Origin: Bartonella sp. B1099
GTDB lineage: Bacteria; Pseudomonadota; Alphaproteobacteria; Rhizobiales; Rhizobiaceae
Direction of reading: 5' to 3'
DNA: 64,000 nucleotides
NCBI RefSeq assembly: GCF_944801835.1
Contig: NZ_CALYLN010000002.1
Span: 1-64,000 of the forward strand
The first letter of the stretch is position 1. The number at the start of each line of letters is the position of its first letter. Under the pieces are notes generated by a model, which was given only the letters and a program-made list of their open reading frames with translations, had not been told where the DNA came from and ran no database searches. This document shows positions 48,286 to 58,442 of the stretch, one piece after another. The translations under genes were made by a program, and so were the position numbers.

Positions 48286-48897
48286 ATGTCGCATAAAAAT
48301 TTTTATTCTGCTGTTTCAGTATTAGTTGGAGCAGTTGCCCTTTTTCTTTTAGCTGGTATTTCTGCAAATGCACAGACTTTATCGCAAGGTTGGTACAAAG
48401 TTTGCAGTAAGCAGCATGATGTTGATATTTGTAATACAATGAATACTGTATTATCAAATACGGGACAACCTTTAACGGCTTTTAATCTTGTTGAAATAAA
48501 AGGGAAGCAAAATGAAAAACGTATAGGTATTCAAGTGCCTACAGGTCGTTTTTTGCCAGAAGGTGTTCACATTCAAATAGGTGATGGCTTTTCTAAAAAA
48601 ATTCCTTATATTATTTGTAATGGACCAAGTTGTATTGCCAATGATGTCTTAGACGATAAGCTTATTGCAGCGATGAAAAGTGGTACAAAAATGGTCGTAA
48701 CCACTGTTAATTTCCGTGGTTCAGCTAATCCTATTGAATTTTCTCTTAATGGATTTACAGCGGCGTATACCGGTCCTGGTATGGAAGAAAAAGATTTCCA
48801 ACAAGAGCAAATAAAGCTGCAGCAAGCTATTCAATCAAATCAAAAAGAAATTGAAGAGCGTATGCGGGCTGAGCAAGAGAAAGCAAAACAAAAATAA
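48286..48897 (+). CDS. Invasion-associated locus B (IalB) family protein
   Basis: This 203-residue exported protein has a signal peptide (about 1-29, cut after ANA) and an IalB-like domain. The domain includes QGWYKVC, four cysteines (C40, C49 and two near 111-116, in IICNGPSC) that can form disulfides, and VPTGRFLPEGVHIQIG. The C-terminal 40 residues are a charged helix (EEKDFQQEQIKLQQAIQ onward). IalB of B. bacilliformis promotes erythrocyte invasion; this is a paralogue, so an envelope or host-interaction role is inferred. Transcription ends at a terminator shared with rne. The long AT-rich region before it could carry complex control. Confidence 0.85.
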   Translation: MSHKNFYSAVSVLVGAVALFLLAGISANAQTLSQGWYKVCSKQHDVDICNTMNTVLSNTGQPLTAFNLVEIKGKQNEKRIGIQVPTGRFLPEGVHIQIGDGFSKKIPYIICNGPSCIANDVLDDKLIAAMKSGTKMVVTTVNFRGSANPIEFSLNGFTAAYTGPGMEEKDFQQEQIKLQQAIQSNQKEIEERMRAEQEKAKQK

Positions 48898-48946
48898 TAC
48901 ACATAGGCCATAGAATTGGTCCAAACTTTTTCTATGATTGTTTATT

Positions 48947-48980
48947 GAGACCGCCACAAAAAATTGTGGCGGTTTCTTTT
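48947..48980. terminator. Bidirectional intrinsic terminator between the IalB-family gene and rne
   Basis: ACCGCCACAA (48950-48959) and TTGTGGCGGT (48964-48973) form a perfect 10-bp stem with an AAAA loop. The stem extends by a few pairs and is followed by TTTCTTTTT on the plus strand. The complementary strand has a shorter T-tract. It sits between two convergent genes and probably serves both. Confidence 0.9.
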
Positions 48981-48985
48981 TATTG

Positions 48986-51616
48986 TTAATTTTTTGAAAG
49001 AGTTCTACGTTTCCACCAACCAATACGCGCAGTTTTAGGAGAATCATGAGATGTTGATGAAATAACAACAGGTTGGTTGATTGTTTCTTCAATTGTGGAA
49101 GGAGAAGTTTCAACAATTCTCTCCACCTTCATATCAGTTTCTTTTTCTAATGTTTTTTCTATTTCTGTTGTTTCTTTAGAGGATGAATTTTTACGTGTTC
49201 TACGTGTTGATTTCTTAGTGTTTTCAGGGGGGGTATCCTCACCCTCATGAACAGATTTTGCTGCTTTTTTTGTTCTAATTTTACGTACCGAACTGCTTTT
49301 AGGCTTTTCTTCAAGAGATTTTTGTTCTGCGATATTTTGATCACTCTCTAGAGAGAGATTATTTTCTACCGCCTTTGAAGAACGTGTTTTACGTTTTTTA
49401 GGTTTTACACTTATATCAACTTTTGTTGCTTCATCTTGCTGTTCTACATCGAGAGCTTGTGTATCATTTTTTATTTCTTCAAGTTTAGAAGATTTAGCGG
49501 ATGGACCACGACGTTTGCGGTGCGCGGCTTTAATTTCTGCTAAAGCCTTCTTAGCAAAATCTCCTACTGGTTCTGCGTAAGGAATGCGAAGTTGATGAAA
49601 ACTATTATCTTGATTTCGTCGACCACCACGACGTCCTCGACGGCGCCCTCGACGATAAGAATCATCACTCAATGTCTCTTCTTTTTTATGAACGGTGGAA
49701 AGAGACGGATCAGTAATTTCATCGTGGCGATTTTTGCGTCGACGTTTTTGATTTGTTTCAATGGAAGAAGAATTTTCAATAGATTCACTTTTTATGAAAA
49801 TAGAATCTTTAATTTCTTGCTTATTGTCATCTTCCCATGAAGATTGAGAAATGCTTTCTGCTATTGTACCTTTAGAAATAACAAGATGTTGTGTTCCAAT
49901 ACTATCATCTGCTTCAATACTAATATTAAGTTTAAAGCGTGTTTCTAAATTAACAAGAATATTGCGTTTATGATTTAACACATAAAGCGCTGTTGCTACG
50001 GGTGTGCGCACAATGATATTATATTGCGAATTATGAAGAAGATATTCTTCAATGGAGCGCATGACATGTAAAGCAATTGATGATTCAGAACGTATACTTC
50101 CTGTTCCTGCACAATGGGGGCAGGGTTGTGTTGTACTTTCTAAAACTGATATGCGAATACGTTGACGGCTCATTTCTAAAAGGCCGAAATGTGAGATATG
50201 GCCAACTTGAATACGAGCACGATCATTTTTCAAACAGTCTTTTAATTTTTTTTCAACCAGTCGCACATTACGTTCTTCAAGCATGTCAATAAAATCAATC
50301 ACGATTAAACCAGCAAGGTCACGTAAGCGTAATTGACGCGCTACTTCTTCTGCAGCTTCAAGATTTGTTTGTAAAGCTGTCTTTTCAACAGAGAATTCTC
50401 TCGTAGAACGTCCAGAATTGACGTCAATAGCAACAAGTGCTTCTGTTTGATTAATAACAAGATACCCCCCAGATTTTAAAGAAACCTGTGGTTGCAACAT
50501 TTTATCAAGCTGAATTTCAATATTATTTCTTGCAAAAATAGGTGTAGGATCGCGATAAGGTTGCACAACTTTTGCATGACTTGGCATAAGCATACGCATA
50601 AAGTCTTTCGCTTCACGATATCCTTGGTCTCCAGAGACAAGAATTTCACTAATATTCTTATTGTAAAGATCTCGTATAGAACGCTTTATGAGATTACTTT
50701 CTTCATGAACAAGACATGGTGCCGTTGACTTGAGTGTCAAAGTGCGAATCGTATCCCATAACCGCATAAGATATTCATAATCGCGTTTAATTTCAGCTTT
50801 TGTTCTATTGGCACCAGCAGTTCGCAAGATAACGCCCATACCTTTTGGAACGGCTAATTCTTTTACGATTTCTTTAAGACGCTTACGGTCTTGCACATTC
50901 GTAATTTTTCGTGAAATACCCCCACCGCGTGCTGTGTTGGGCATGAGAACAGAATAACGACCTGCTAGAGAGAGATATGTTGTCAGGGCGGCGCCTTTAT
51001 TCCCACGTTCTTCCTTGATAACTTGCACCAACAAAATTTGACGTCGTTTAATCACTTCTTGAATTTTATACTGGCGCCCTTGTTTTCTTTGATATGTTGG
51101 GAGTTCTTCACGGATGTCTTCAGCACCGACCATTTCGATTTCATCGTAAGAGACATCGGCATTTAATATCTCTTCTGTATGATCAATAGTTACAGCTTCG
51201 GAGGTATTATCATTTTCAACATCGGCTGCTATAGCATTGTTTTTCGCATTTTTTTTTGTTCTTCTAGAGCGTTTTTTATTTTTTGTTGTTTCTTCCGTAA
51301 AAACATCTGCTGGATTTTCCCCTACAGCTGCTTCTTCCTCTTCTTCAAGAAGAGCAAGGCGATCAGCAATAGGAATTTGATAATAGTCAGGATGAATTTC
51401 AGAAAATGTTAAAAAACCATGTCGGTTTCCACCATATTCAACAAAAGCTGCTTGGAGAGATGGTTCTACACGCGTAATACGTGCAAGATAAATATTCCCC
51501 TTGAGCTGTTTTTTATGTTCTGATTCAAAATCAAGTTCTTCAATTTTGTTGCCGTGAACAACAACAACACGTGTTTCCTCCGGATGAGAGGCATCTATAA
51601 GCATTTTGTTTGACAT
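48986..51616 (-). CDS. rne: Ribonuclease E/G family endoribonuclease
   Basis: This main endoribonuclease for mRNA turnover and rRNA/tRNA processing has 876 residues. The S1 RNA-binding domain (about 35-205) is split by an acidic and basic low-complexity insert (about 90-165). The catalytic DNase I-like part has aspartates in VAIDVNSG (about 399) and IVIDFIDM (about 440). The zinc-link is CPHCAGTG (about 498). The last 250 residues are charged, Arg/Lys/Ser-rich and probably disordered, the usual degradosome scaffold. It is divergent from amiC, with a 600-base leader region. Confidence 0.96.
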   Translation of the reverse strand: MSNKMLIDASHPEETRVVVVHGNKIEELDFESEHKKQLKGNIYLARITRVEPSLQAAFVEYGGNRHGFLTFSEIHPDYYQIPIADRLALLEEEEEAAVGENPADVFTEETTKNKKRSRRTKKNAKNNAIAADVENDNTSEAVTIDHTEEILNADVSYDEIEMVGAEDIREELPTYQRKQGRQYKIQEVIKRRQILLVQVIKEERGNKGAALTTYLSLAGRYSVLMPNTARGGGISRKITNVQDRKRLKEIVKELAVPKGMGVILRTAGANRTKAEIKRDYEYLMRLWDTIRTLTLKSTAPCLVHEESNLIKRSIRDLYNKNISEILVSGDQGYREAKDFMRMLMPSHAKVVQPYRDPTPIFARNNIEIQLDKMLQPQVSLKSGGYLVINQTEALVAIDVNSGRSTREFSVEKTALQTNLEAAEEVARQLRLRDLAGLIVIDFIDMLEERNVRLVEKKLKDCLKNDRARIQVGHISHFGLLEMSRQRIRISVLESTTQPCPHCAGTGSIRSESSIALHVMRSIEEYLLHNSQYNIIVRTPVATALYVLNHKRNILVNLETRFKLNISIEADDSIGTQHLVISKGTIAESISQSSWEDDNKQEIKDSIFIKSESIENSSSIETNQKRRRKNRHDEITDPSLSTVHKKEETLSDDSYRRGRRRGRRGGRRNQDNSFHQLRIPYAEPVGDFAKKALAEIKAAHRKRRGPSAKSSKLEEIKNDTQALDVEQQDEATKVDISVKPKKRKTRSSKAVENNLSLESDQNIAEQKSLEEKPKSSSVRKIRTKKAAKSVHEGEDTPPENTKKSTRRTRKNSSSKETTEIEKTLEKETDMKVERIVETSPSTIEETINQPVVISSTSHDSPKTARIGWWKRRTLSKN

Positions 51617-52229
51617 AAGTTAATATCCTGAAGGCGACATGCACAATTTTATTCAAACGAACGGTGTAATTATTCGTAGATGTAAAGAGCTGTCTGCCAT
51701 AAAAGGGAAGTACCAGAAAAACAGGACGGAACATCCCGTGTAGATGCATGACTGCATTTACACCATTTCTCATCATTATCTCCATCTGTTTTTTATAACT
51801 CATATTTCTTAAAAGTCTCTGGTAAAATAATCTTTAAAACAGTTCGGATACCCGAACCAACGAATCTTAAATAATGCAATCCTAATTTTATAACATAGAA
51901 ATTTTTCATCCATAACAAAGTCTCAACGCATAATATGCAACAACCCCTTTAAAGATAACTTACTATGAGTTACAGATAATTAGATCGATTATCAGCTAGG
52001 AAGCACCAATATTCTTTTATGTTGATATCATACGTTTGGCAAGTAACAATGTAAATCATGTATCATGATAATATTTTTATGACCTTAATTTCGTTTTTGG
52101 GTGTTTATAATGGAGGAGTTTAGCGTTTATTGAAAAATAGACAATAAATTTAGTGTATTGTTTTTATATAACCAAGATAAATTATTACAAATGTCGTTGT
52201 AGAATACTTTGCTTATGATCAGAGGGCTT
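51617..52229. other. Divergent rne / amiC promoter and leader region
   Basis: There is no gene in these 613 bases. The half next to rne holds a strong stem-loop (listed separately) and smaller hairpins, which suggests a long structured rne 5' leader. The half next to amiC is AT-rich with nothing specific seen. Confidence 0.5.
51738..51763 (-). promoter_or_regulatory. Perfect 11-bp stem-loop in the probable rne 5' leader
   Basis: GTGTAGATGCA (51738-51748) and TGCATTTACAC (51753-51763) pair over 11 positions (one G-T) with a TGAC loop, about 122 bases upstream of the rne start. In E. coli, hairpins in the rne leader let RNase E limit its own mRNA; a similar role here is inferred from position only. 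Confidence 0.5.
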
Positions 52230-53459
52230 ATGATAAGAATTTTTTTTATCCAAAAGCTGAAAACAGCCTATTGGGATGTTATTGCGCAATTCATATGCTT
52301 TTTATTATTTTTTTTGCTATGTCAAACCAGTGTTCAAGCCGCAGATCCTTTTAGACTTATTAATTTTAGAACCATTGGTGATAGTGCTCATACGCGTATA
52401 ATTGCGCTTTTCAATTCAAAACCAAATGTTCGTTTACAGATTTTGGATAGGCCTACACGTTTGGTTATCAATTTACCTACAATTGATTTTTCAATGCAAA
52501 ATATGCCTTTAAAGAAAGAGAATGCATTATCCGTTATGCTCTCAGATGTGCGTTATGCTTTCTCTGACATACAGACTTCACGCATTATTTTGACAAGCAA
52601 AACAGCTTTTGTTGTTGAAAAAACGATCATAAAAAAATTAGACAATGGGTTATGGCAGTTGCTGGTTGATATGCATAAAAGTACACAAGAAAAATTTGAT
52701 AAAATATTGAAGAGCCAGCAAAAGACCAATTTTGATACAAAACCACCGTTGATTTTGGCGCAAAATTTTCGTGTTGTTCTTGATCCTGGCCATGGTGGTA
52801 TTGATGGTGGTGCGCGAGGGGTCACTGGAATTTTAGAAAAAGATGTAACTTTAGATTTTGCACGTGCATTACGCGATGAATTACAAAAAGACCTGCATAT
52901 TAGCGTTGCTTTAACGCGTGATTCTAATATTTTTTTAAGATTAAGCGAAAGAGTTAAAAAAGCGCAAGAATTTGATGCTGATCTTTTTATATCTATTCAC
53001 GCAGATACAATAGATGTCCATTCCCTTCGCGGAGCCACAGTGTATACCATATCAGATAAAGCCTCTGATGCCATTGCTAAATCTTTAGCTGAAAGTGAAA
53101 ATAAAGTTGATTTGCTTGATGGTTTGCCTGCAGATGAAACGCTTGAAGTTACAGATATCTTGATGGATCTTACACGACGTGAAACACATACATTTTCGGT
53201 TAATTTTGCAAATAGTGTTATTTCGAGTTTATCAAAGAGTCACATCAACTTGATCAATAATCCTCATCGCTATGCTAATTTTCAAGTTTTAAGAGCTTCA
53301 GATATCCCCTCTGTCTTGATAGAGATCGGGTATCTATCCAATAAAGAGGATGAGAAGTTATTAAACGATCCTCATTGGAGAAAAAAAATGGCTCTCTCAA
53401 TTGCTCATTCTATTCGTCAATTCGCTGAATATAGACAGAAAATGGTACAGCCTCTTTAA
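52230..53459 (+). CDS. amiC: N-acetylmuramoyl-L-alanine amidase (AmiC type)
   Basis: This zinc amidase cuts the peptide from peptidoglycan during daughter-cell separation. An N-terminal signal segment (FICFLLFFLLCQTSVQAAD) is followed by an AMIN domain (about 40-135) and an Amidase_3 domain (about 180-400). The catalytic domain shows LDPGHGGIDGGARG, ISIHADT and LIEIGYLSNKEDE. Three in-frame ATG/TTG starts lie within 21 bases; 52230 follows AGAGGG and is preferred, though 52215 is possible. It is followed by the transpeptidase gene mrcA. Confidence 0.92.
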   Translation: MIRIFFIQKLKTAYWDVIAQFICFLLFFLLCQTSVQAADPFRLINFRTIGDSAHTRIIALFNSKPNVRLQILDRPTRLVINLPTIDFSMQNMPLKKENALSVMLSDVRYAFSDIQTSRIILTSKTAFVVEKTIIKKLDNGLWQLLVDMHKSTQEKFDKILKSQQKTNFDTKPPLILAQNFRVVLDPGHGGIDGGARGVTGILEKDVTLDFARALRDELQKDLHISVALTRDSNIFLRLSERVKKAQEFDADLFISIHADTIDVHSLRGATVYTISDKASDAIAKSLAESENKVDLLDGLPADETLEVTDILMDLTRRETHTFSVNFANSVISSLSKSHINLINNPHRYANFQVLRASDIPSVLIEIGYLSNKEDEKLLNDPHWRKKMALSIAHSIRQFAEYRQKMVQPL

Positions 53460-53629
53460 ATTTGTAAGAAAATAGAGTAATTAATATGGGATTTTAGTTT
53501 ACCTTAATATAAATATAAAGATAGAAAACAAATTTTCTTTTTCTCAATCTTGTGGTGATATCCACGTGGTGTGATTGAAAAAACATATTTTTTCTTTGAT
53601 CAATTCTTAAGAAAGCGATAGCCGTTTTT

Positions 53630-56098
53630 ATGATGATTTTTTTTAAATATCTTCTTCGTTTTTTTGTTGCTACTGGACTTTGTGGCGCAATAACATGGGG
53701 TGTTATGACCAGTGGTCAAGCAAATGCACTTCCTGATTATGAAGTTCTTTCACTTTATGAGCCACCGGTAATGACCCGTGTCCATGCTGCTGATGGCCGT
53801 CTTATGGCAGAGTTTGCAACAAAACATCGCCTCTATTTACCGATTCAATCAATCCCAAAGCTTGTTAAAGATGCTTTTATTTCGGCTGAAGACAAAAACT
53901 TTTATCATCATTTTGGTTTAGATCCCGAAGGACTTTCTCGCGCTTTGATCAATAATATTCGTAATATTGGTTCTGGAAGACGTCCAGAAGGCGCATCAAC
54001 CATAACGCAACAAGTCGCTAAAAACTTTCTTTTAAGTTCAGAAACAACATTAGAGCGTAAATTTAAGGAAGCTATTTTAGCAATGCGTATTGAGAAAACT
54101 TACTCAAAAGATCATATTCTCGAACTTTATCTCAATGAAATTTATTTGGGGCGTGGTACTTATGGTATAGCTGCTGCCTCTTTGACCTATTTTAATAAAT
54201 CCGTCAATGATCTGACTTTAGAGCAATGTGCTTATTTGGCGGCTCTTCCAAAAGGTCCAGCAAATTATGATCCATTTAAGAATACACAGCGTGCTATTGA
54301 TCGGCGCAATTGGGTTATAGACCGGATGGTTGCAAATGGGTATGTAACCCGTGAACAAGGAGAAAAAGCAAAAGCTAAACCTTTAGGAGCGACAATACGC
54401 GGAAGTGATAACTATGTTTTTGCGGCTGATTATTTTACTGAAGAAGTGCGTCGCCGTTTAATGCATCGCTATGGGGCTAAAACACTTTACGAAGGTGGAC
54501 TTTCGATCCGTACAACGCTTGACCCACATTTACAGTTTATTGCTCGGCAGGCTTTGCATAATGGATTAATTAAATTTGATCATGCACACGGATGGCGTGG
54601 AGCTTATGCGCATATTGATAAGAAAGATGATGATTGGGGGGATGAACTTGCAAATATTACAGGATTAAGTGATGTTCCTGAATGGCGTTTAGCGGTTGTT
54701 CTTTCTGCAAACTCCAATAAAGTAGAGATTGGTTTACAACCGCAGCGCGAAACTTCTGGTATGCTCTCAAAAAAACGAGAAATTGCTGTTTTATCTGAAG
54801 CTGATTCAAAATGGGCACTTCATGTTGTGAAAGAAAATGGTTATCGAAGAACTTTTCAGAGCTTGTCTCATGTTCTTCAAGTTGGAGATGTCATTTTTGT
54901 TGAAAAACTACCCAATACAAACAACACTTATCGTTTACAACAAATCCCTAAGGTTGAAGGGGCGATTGTTGCTATGGAACCGCATACAGGGCGCGTTCTT
55001 GCAATGGTGGGAGGTTTTTCTTTTGCTGCATCTGAATTTAATCGTGCAACACAAGCTTATCGTCAGGCTGGTTCTGCTTTTAAGCCCATTGTGTACTCAG
55101 CAGCACTTGATAACGGGTATACACCAGCATCGGTTATTTTAGATGGTCCTATCGAAGTTCGCCAATATAATGGTGAAGTTTGGCAACCTAAAAATTATGG
55201 TGGTACCTTTGCTGGGCCTTCAACGCTGCGTTATGGTATTGAGCATTCTCGCAATCTTATGACAGTACGGCTTGCCAATGATATGGGCATGCCTCTTGTC
55301 GCTGAATATGCAGAGCGTTTTGGCGTGGTCGATAAATTACAACCGTATCTCCCCATGGCCCTAGGGGCTGCCGAGACAACAGTGTTACGGATGGTTACAG
55401 CTTATTCTGTTATTGCCAATGGGGGACGCTCTATTAAACCTTCTCTGATAGACCGAATTCAAGATCGTTATGGGAAGACAATTTATCGTCATGATGATCG
55501 TATTTGCGAAAATTGTAATACGTATTCATGGAATAATCAAAGAGAACCCACATTGATTGATGAAAGAGATCAAGTTCTTGACCCTATGACGGCTTATCAG
55601 ATTACATCGATGATGGAAGGGGTTGTTCAGCGTGGTACTGCAGCGCGTTTACGTTATCTCAATAGACATATTGCCGCTAAAACAGGAACCACCAATGATT
55701 CTAAAGATGTCTGGTTTATGGGATTTACCCCTGACCTCGTCGTTGGTGTCTTTGTTGGTTACGATCAACCAGCATCGTTGGGATACAACGGGACGGGAAG
55801 TTCCTTGGCTGCCCCTATTTTTGGTGAATTTATGGAAGATGCTCTTAAAGGAAAGCCCGATGTTCCCTTTAAGATGCCAAAGGGTATGATTTTAATGCCA
55901 ATTAATCGGAAAACAGGAATGCTTGCGGAAAGAGGAGATCAAGATGTCATTATAGAAGCATTTAAACCAGGGACTGGTCCTGCTGATATATATCAAGTTA
56001 TTGGGGGGACAAATTCTTTTCAAGAAGGTGTTCCAGCAATAACCACGTCTCCACAAGTTAATAAAGCGCTTGAAAGTGGGACAGGGGGACTGTATTAA
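53630..56098 (+). CDS. mrcA: Penicillin-binding protein 1A
   Basis: This bifunctional peptidoglycan synthase has 822 residues. It has an N-terminal membrane anchor, a glycosyltransferase domain (AEDKNFYHHFGLD near 85-97; GASTITQQVAKNF near 121-133) and a transpeptidase domain with the active serine in GSAFKP (about 480-485), SRN (about 539-541) and KTGTTND (about 684-690). It is a class A PBP and a beta-lactam target. It lies between amiC and prfB, the order typical of rhizobial relatives. Confidence 0.95.
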   Translation: MMIFFKYLLRFFVATGLCGAITWGVMTSGQANALPDYEVLSLYEPPVMTRVHAADGRLMAEFATKHRLYLPIQSIPKLVKDAFISAEDKNFYHHFGLDPEGLSRALINNIRNIGSGRRPEGASTITQQVAKNFLLSSETTLERKFKEAILAMRIEKTYSKDHILELYLNEIYLGRGTYGIAAASLTYFNKSVNDLTLEQCAYLAALPKGPANYDPFKNTQRAIDRRNWVIDRMVANGYVTREQGEKAKAKPLGATIRGSDNYVFAADYFTEEVRRRLMHRYGAKTLYEGGLSIRTTLDPHLQFIARQALHNGLIKFDHAHGWRGAYAHIDKKDDDWGDELANITGLSDVPEWRLAVVLSANSNKVEIGLQPQRETSGMLSKKREIAVLSEADSKWALHVVKENGYRRTFQSLSHVLQVGDVIFVEKLPNTNNTYRLQQIPKVEGAIVAMEPHTGRVLAMVGGFSFAASEFNRATQAYRQAGSAFKPIVYSAALDNGYTPASVILDGPIEVRQYNGEVWQPKNYGGTFAGPSTLRYGIEHSRNLMTVRLANDMGMPLVAEYAERFGVVDKLQPYLPMALGAAETTVLRMVTAYSVIANGGRSIKPSLIDRIQDRYGKTIYRHDDRICENCNTYSWNNQREPTLIDERDQVLDPMTAYQITSMMEGVVQRGTAARLRYLNRHIAAKTGTTNDSKDVWFMGFTPDLVVGVFVGYDQPASLGYNGTGSSLAAPIFGEFMEDALKGKPDVPFKMPKGMILMPINRKTGMLAERGDQDVIIEAFKPGTGPADIYQVIGGTNSFQEGVPAITTSPQVNKALESGTGGLY

Positions 56099-56266
56099 CC
56101 AACAAAATCTCTTTTGCCATAAGTCTTGGTTTTTATCTGTTTTTTAATAGTGTTAGTCCTGTAAATAGAATGATGGATTCGTTCCGTTTTTTGATAAAAG
56201 CTATTAAATTTGTATAAAAACTAAGGACATAACCAGAAAGAGTGTAAAAAAATACGGTGTTAAATT

Positions 56267-57395
56267 ATGCGAGCAGAAATAGAAACATTAGTTGATGAAA
56301 TCCGACAAGCAATTCAGTTGCTAAGGGGGCATCTTTGACTGGGATCAATCACTAAAGCGTCTCGAATATCTTAATCAAAAAGCAGAAGATCCTACACTTT
56401 GGGATGATGCACAACAAGCACAGGATATGATGCGTGAGCGCCAACGTCTTGATGATTCAATCAATGGTCTTTTATTATTTACAAAAACACTTGAAGAATG
56501 TATTGAACTCATTGCAATGGGCGAAGAAGAAAGTGATGTTGAAATTATCGCCGATGCGGAAAATTCAATACGTAATCTTAAAAGTGAGATCGATAAAAAG
56601 CAAATTGATGTGCTTCTTTCAGGAGAGGCTGATCCTAATGATACCTATTTAGAAGTTCATGCTGGAGCAGGGGGAACAGAAAGCCAAGATTGGGCTTCTA
56701 TGTTGTTGCGTATGTATATGCGCTGGGCTGAACAGCATGAAATGAAGGTTGAAGTTTTAGAAATTCATGATGGAGAAGAAGCAGGAATAAAGTCAGCGAC
56801 GATTCTTGTAAAAGGGCATAATGCTTATGGATTGTTAAAAACAGAATCAGGTGTTCATCGCTTGGTACGAATTTCTCCATTTGATTCAAATGCAAAGCGC
56901 CATACCTCTTTTGCAAGCATTTGGGTTTATCCTGTTATTGATGATGATATTGAAGTTGATGTTTCAGAAGCAGATGTGCGTATTGATACCTATCGTGCAT
57001 CGGGAGCAGGAGGACAACATGTTAATACGACAGATTCTGCTGTTCGCATTACACATATAAAAACAGGTATTGTTGTTCAATGCCAAACGGAGCGCTCTCA
57101 GCATAAAAATCGCGCCACCGCTTGGTCAATGCTCCGTGCCCGTCTTTATGAAGAGGAGCTCAAAAAAAGAGAAGAAGAAAGCAATGCTGTTGAATCTTCT
57201 AAAACAGAAATCGGATGGGGACATCAAATTAGATCTTATGTTCTTCAACCTTATCAACTTGTAAAAGACTTACGTACAGGGATTGAAAATACTGATCCAC
57301 AATCCGTCCTTAATGGAAACTTAGATGCATTTATAGAGTCCGCACTTTCTCAGCGTATTTATGGAAAAGACAAAGAAGTTGAGGATATTCGTTAA
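56267..57395 (+). CDS. prfB: Peptide chain release factor 2, with programmed +1 frameshift
   Basis: RF2 ends translation at UGA and UAA. The gene is in two parts: 56267-56335 (23 codons) and 56337-57395, joined by skipping one T at the CTT TGA site, for 375 residues in all. The stop-codon recognition motif SPF (RISPFDSN) and the catalytic GGQ (ASGAGGQHVNTTDS) are present. An annotation from the second frame alone would lose the first 53 residues. Expression is self-controlled: low RF2 slows reading of UGA and favours the shift. It follows mrcA by about 170 bases. Confidence 0.96.
56323..56339 (+). promoter_or_regulatory. prfB recoding site
   Basis: AAGGGGG (56323-56329) acts as an internal Shine-Dalgarno element, three bases before CTT TGA C (56333-56339). 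This is the known RF2 +1 frameshift signal: a slippery CTT, an in-frame UGA with a 3' C, and the stimulating purine run at the correct distance. Confidence 0.96.
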
Positions 57396-57743
57396 TGATA
57401 TATTCCACCTTCAAACTGTGCAGATTTATTTTCTTAAATTGCTCGTTTTATGAATGTTGTGGTGTATCGATAGCCCTTGATAGGTGAAAGATACATATTA
57501 TTGTCCTTTTTTTCAAAGTCTTTTCTCACAAGTCAATCCTGCTTATGACAGGAACAAGTGAATTTTTTTGATTCATTTAAGATAAGAAAAATCTGAAAGA
57601 AGAAAATTTACAATATCAGGAAGATTAATTAAAAAAATAAATAATCCAGTTATTCTTATAAATAAACATATTGTAAAAACTAAATCCGTTGGAAAAATAA
57701 AATCTATTGGGGAGGGATTCTGTTGCTTCTAAAAGTATACATT
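57396..57743. other. Non-coding gap between convergent prfB and bcp
   Basis: This AT-rich 348-base stretch lies between two convergent genes. A weak 5-bp stem (TCCTG 57537-57541 with CAGGA 57549-57553) followed later by a T-run could be a terminator. Nothing else is seen. Confidence 0.4.
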
Positions 57744-58229
57744 TTATACACCATCATGACGGTGTAAAAGCGTTGCAGCAGCTAAAACATTTTCAGCATG
57801 TCCTGATACGCTCACTTTGCGCCATTCTTCTGCAATTTTTCCATTTTCATCAATTAAAAAAGTGCTTCGTTCGACACCCATATATTTGCGTCCGTACATG
57901 CTTTTTTCTACCCAAACACCATAAGCTTCAAGGGTTGTTTTTTCTTCATCGGAAACCAAAATGACATCAAGTCCATGTTTTTCTTTAAATTTATCGTGTT
58001 TTTTTACATTATCTGGAGAAATGCCAATAACAGCAACACTGATTTCATCAAATTTCGTCTTTAATTTCGTGAAATCAAGAGCTTCGCTTGTACATCCACT
58101 CGTATCATCTTTGGGATAAAAATATAAAACAACAGGTTTACCTCTAAAGTCAGAAAGACAGACTATCTCTCCTCCATCGCGTGGCAAGTTAAAATCAGGA
58201 GCAAGAATCCCTTTCATTGATTTTGTCAT
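57744..58229 (-). CDS. bcp: Thiol peroxidase / bacterioferritin comigratory protein
   Basis: This peroxiredoxin of the BCP/PrxQ type reduces hydrogen peroxide and organic peroxides. Its 161 residues have the active-site motif YPKDDTSGCTSEALDF (about 38-53), with the peroxidatic cysteine in SGCT. The second cysteine found five residues later in E. coli Bcp is replaced by leucine, so it should work as a 1-Cys or atypical enzyme. It is transcribed convergently with prfB. Confidence 0.93.
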   Translation of the reverse strand: MTKSMKGILAPDFNLPRDGGEIVCLSDFRGKPVVLYFYPKDDTSGCTSEALDFTKLKTKFDEISVAVIGISPDNVKKHDKFKEKHGLDVILVSDEEKTTLEAYGVWVEKSMYGRKYMGVERSTFLIDENGKIAEEWRKVSVSGHAENVLAAATLLHRHDGV

Positions 58230-58442
58230 GTTTTATCTTTCTTTTTGAGTGAAAAGATCAATGATGTAGCATACAGAGAAGGAATAAAGTTTCAACTCTC
58301 TAGAATAAAATTTTCAAAGATTTTTCGCTATCATATAAAAATTATTCTTTCATAAAAGCTCAATAAAAAATGATTAAAGAAGGCGTAAGAAACATCACTC
58401 TCATGGGAGAAAAATCTATAGAATGAATGAGACATCAATAGA

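Noticed and set aside
51540-51803. 87-residue minus-strand frame over the rne start and leader
   Set aside because: It overlaps the rne start in another frame and spans the leader hairpin; it shows no coding character.
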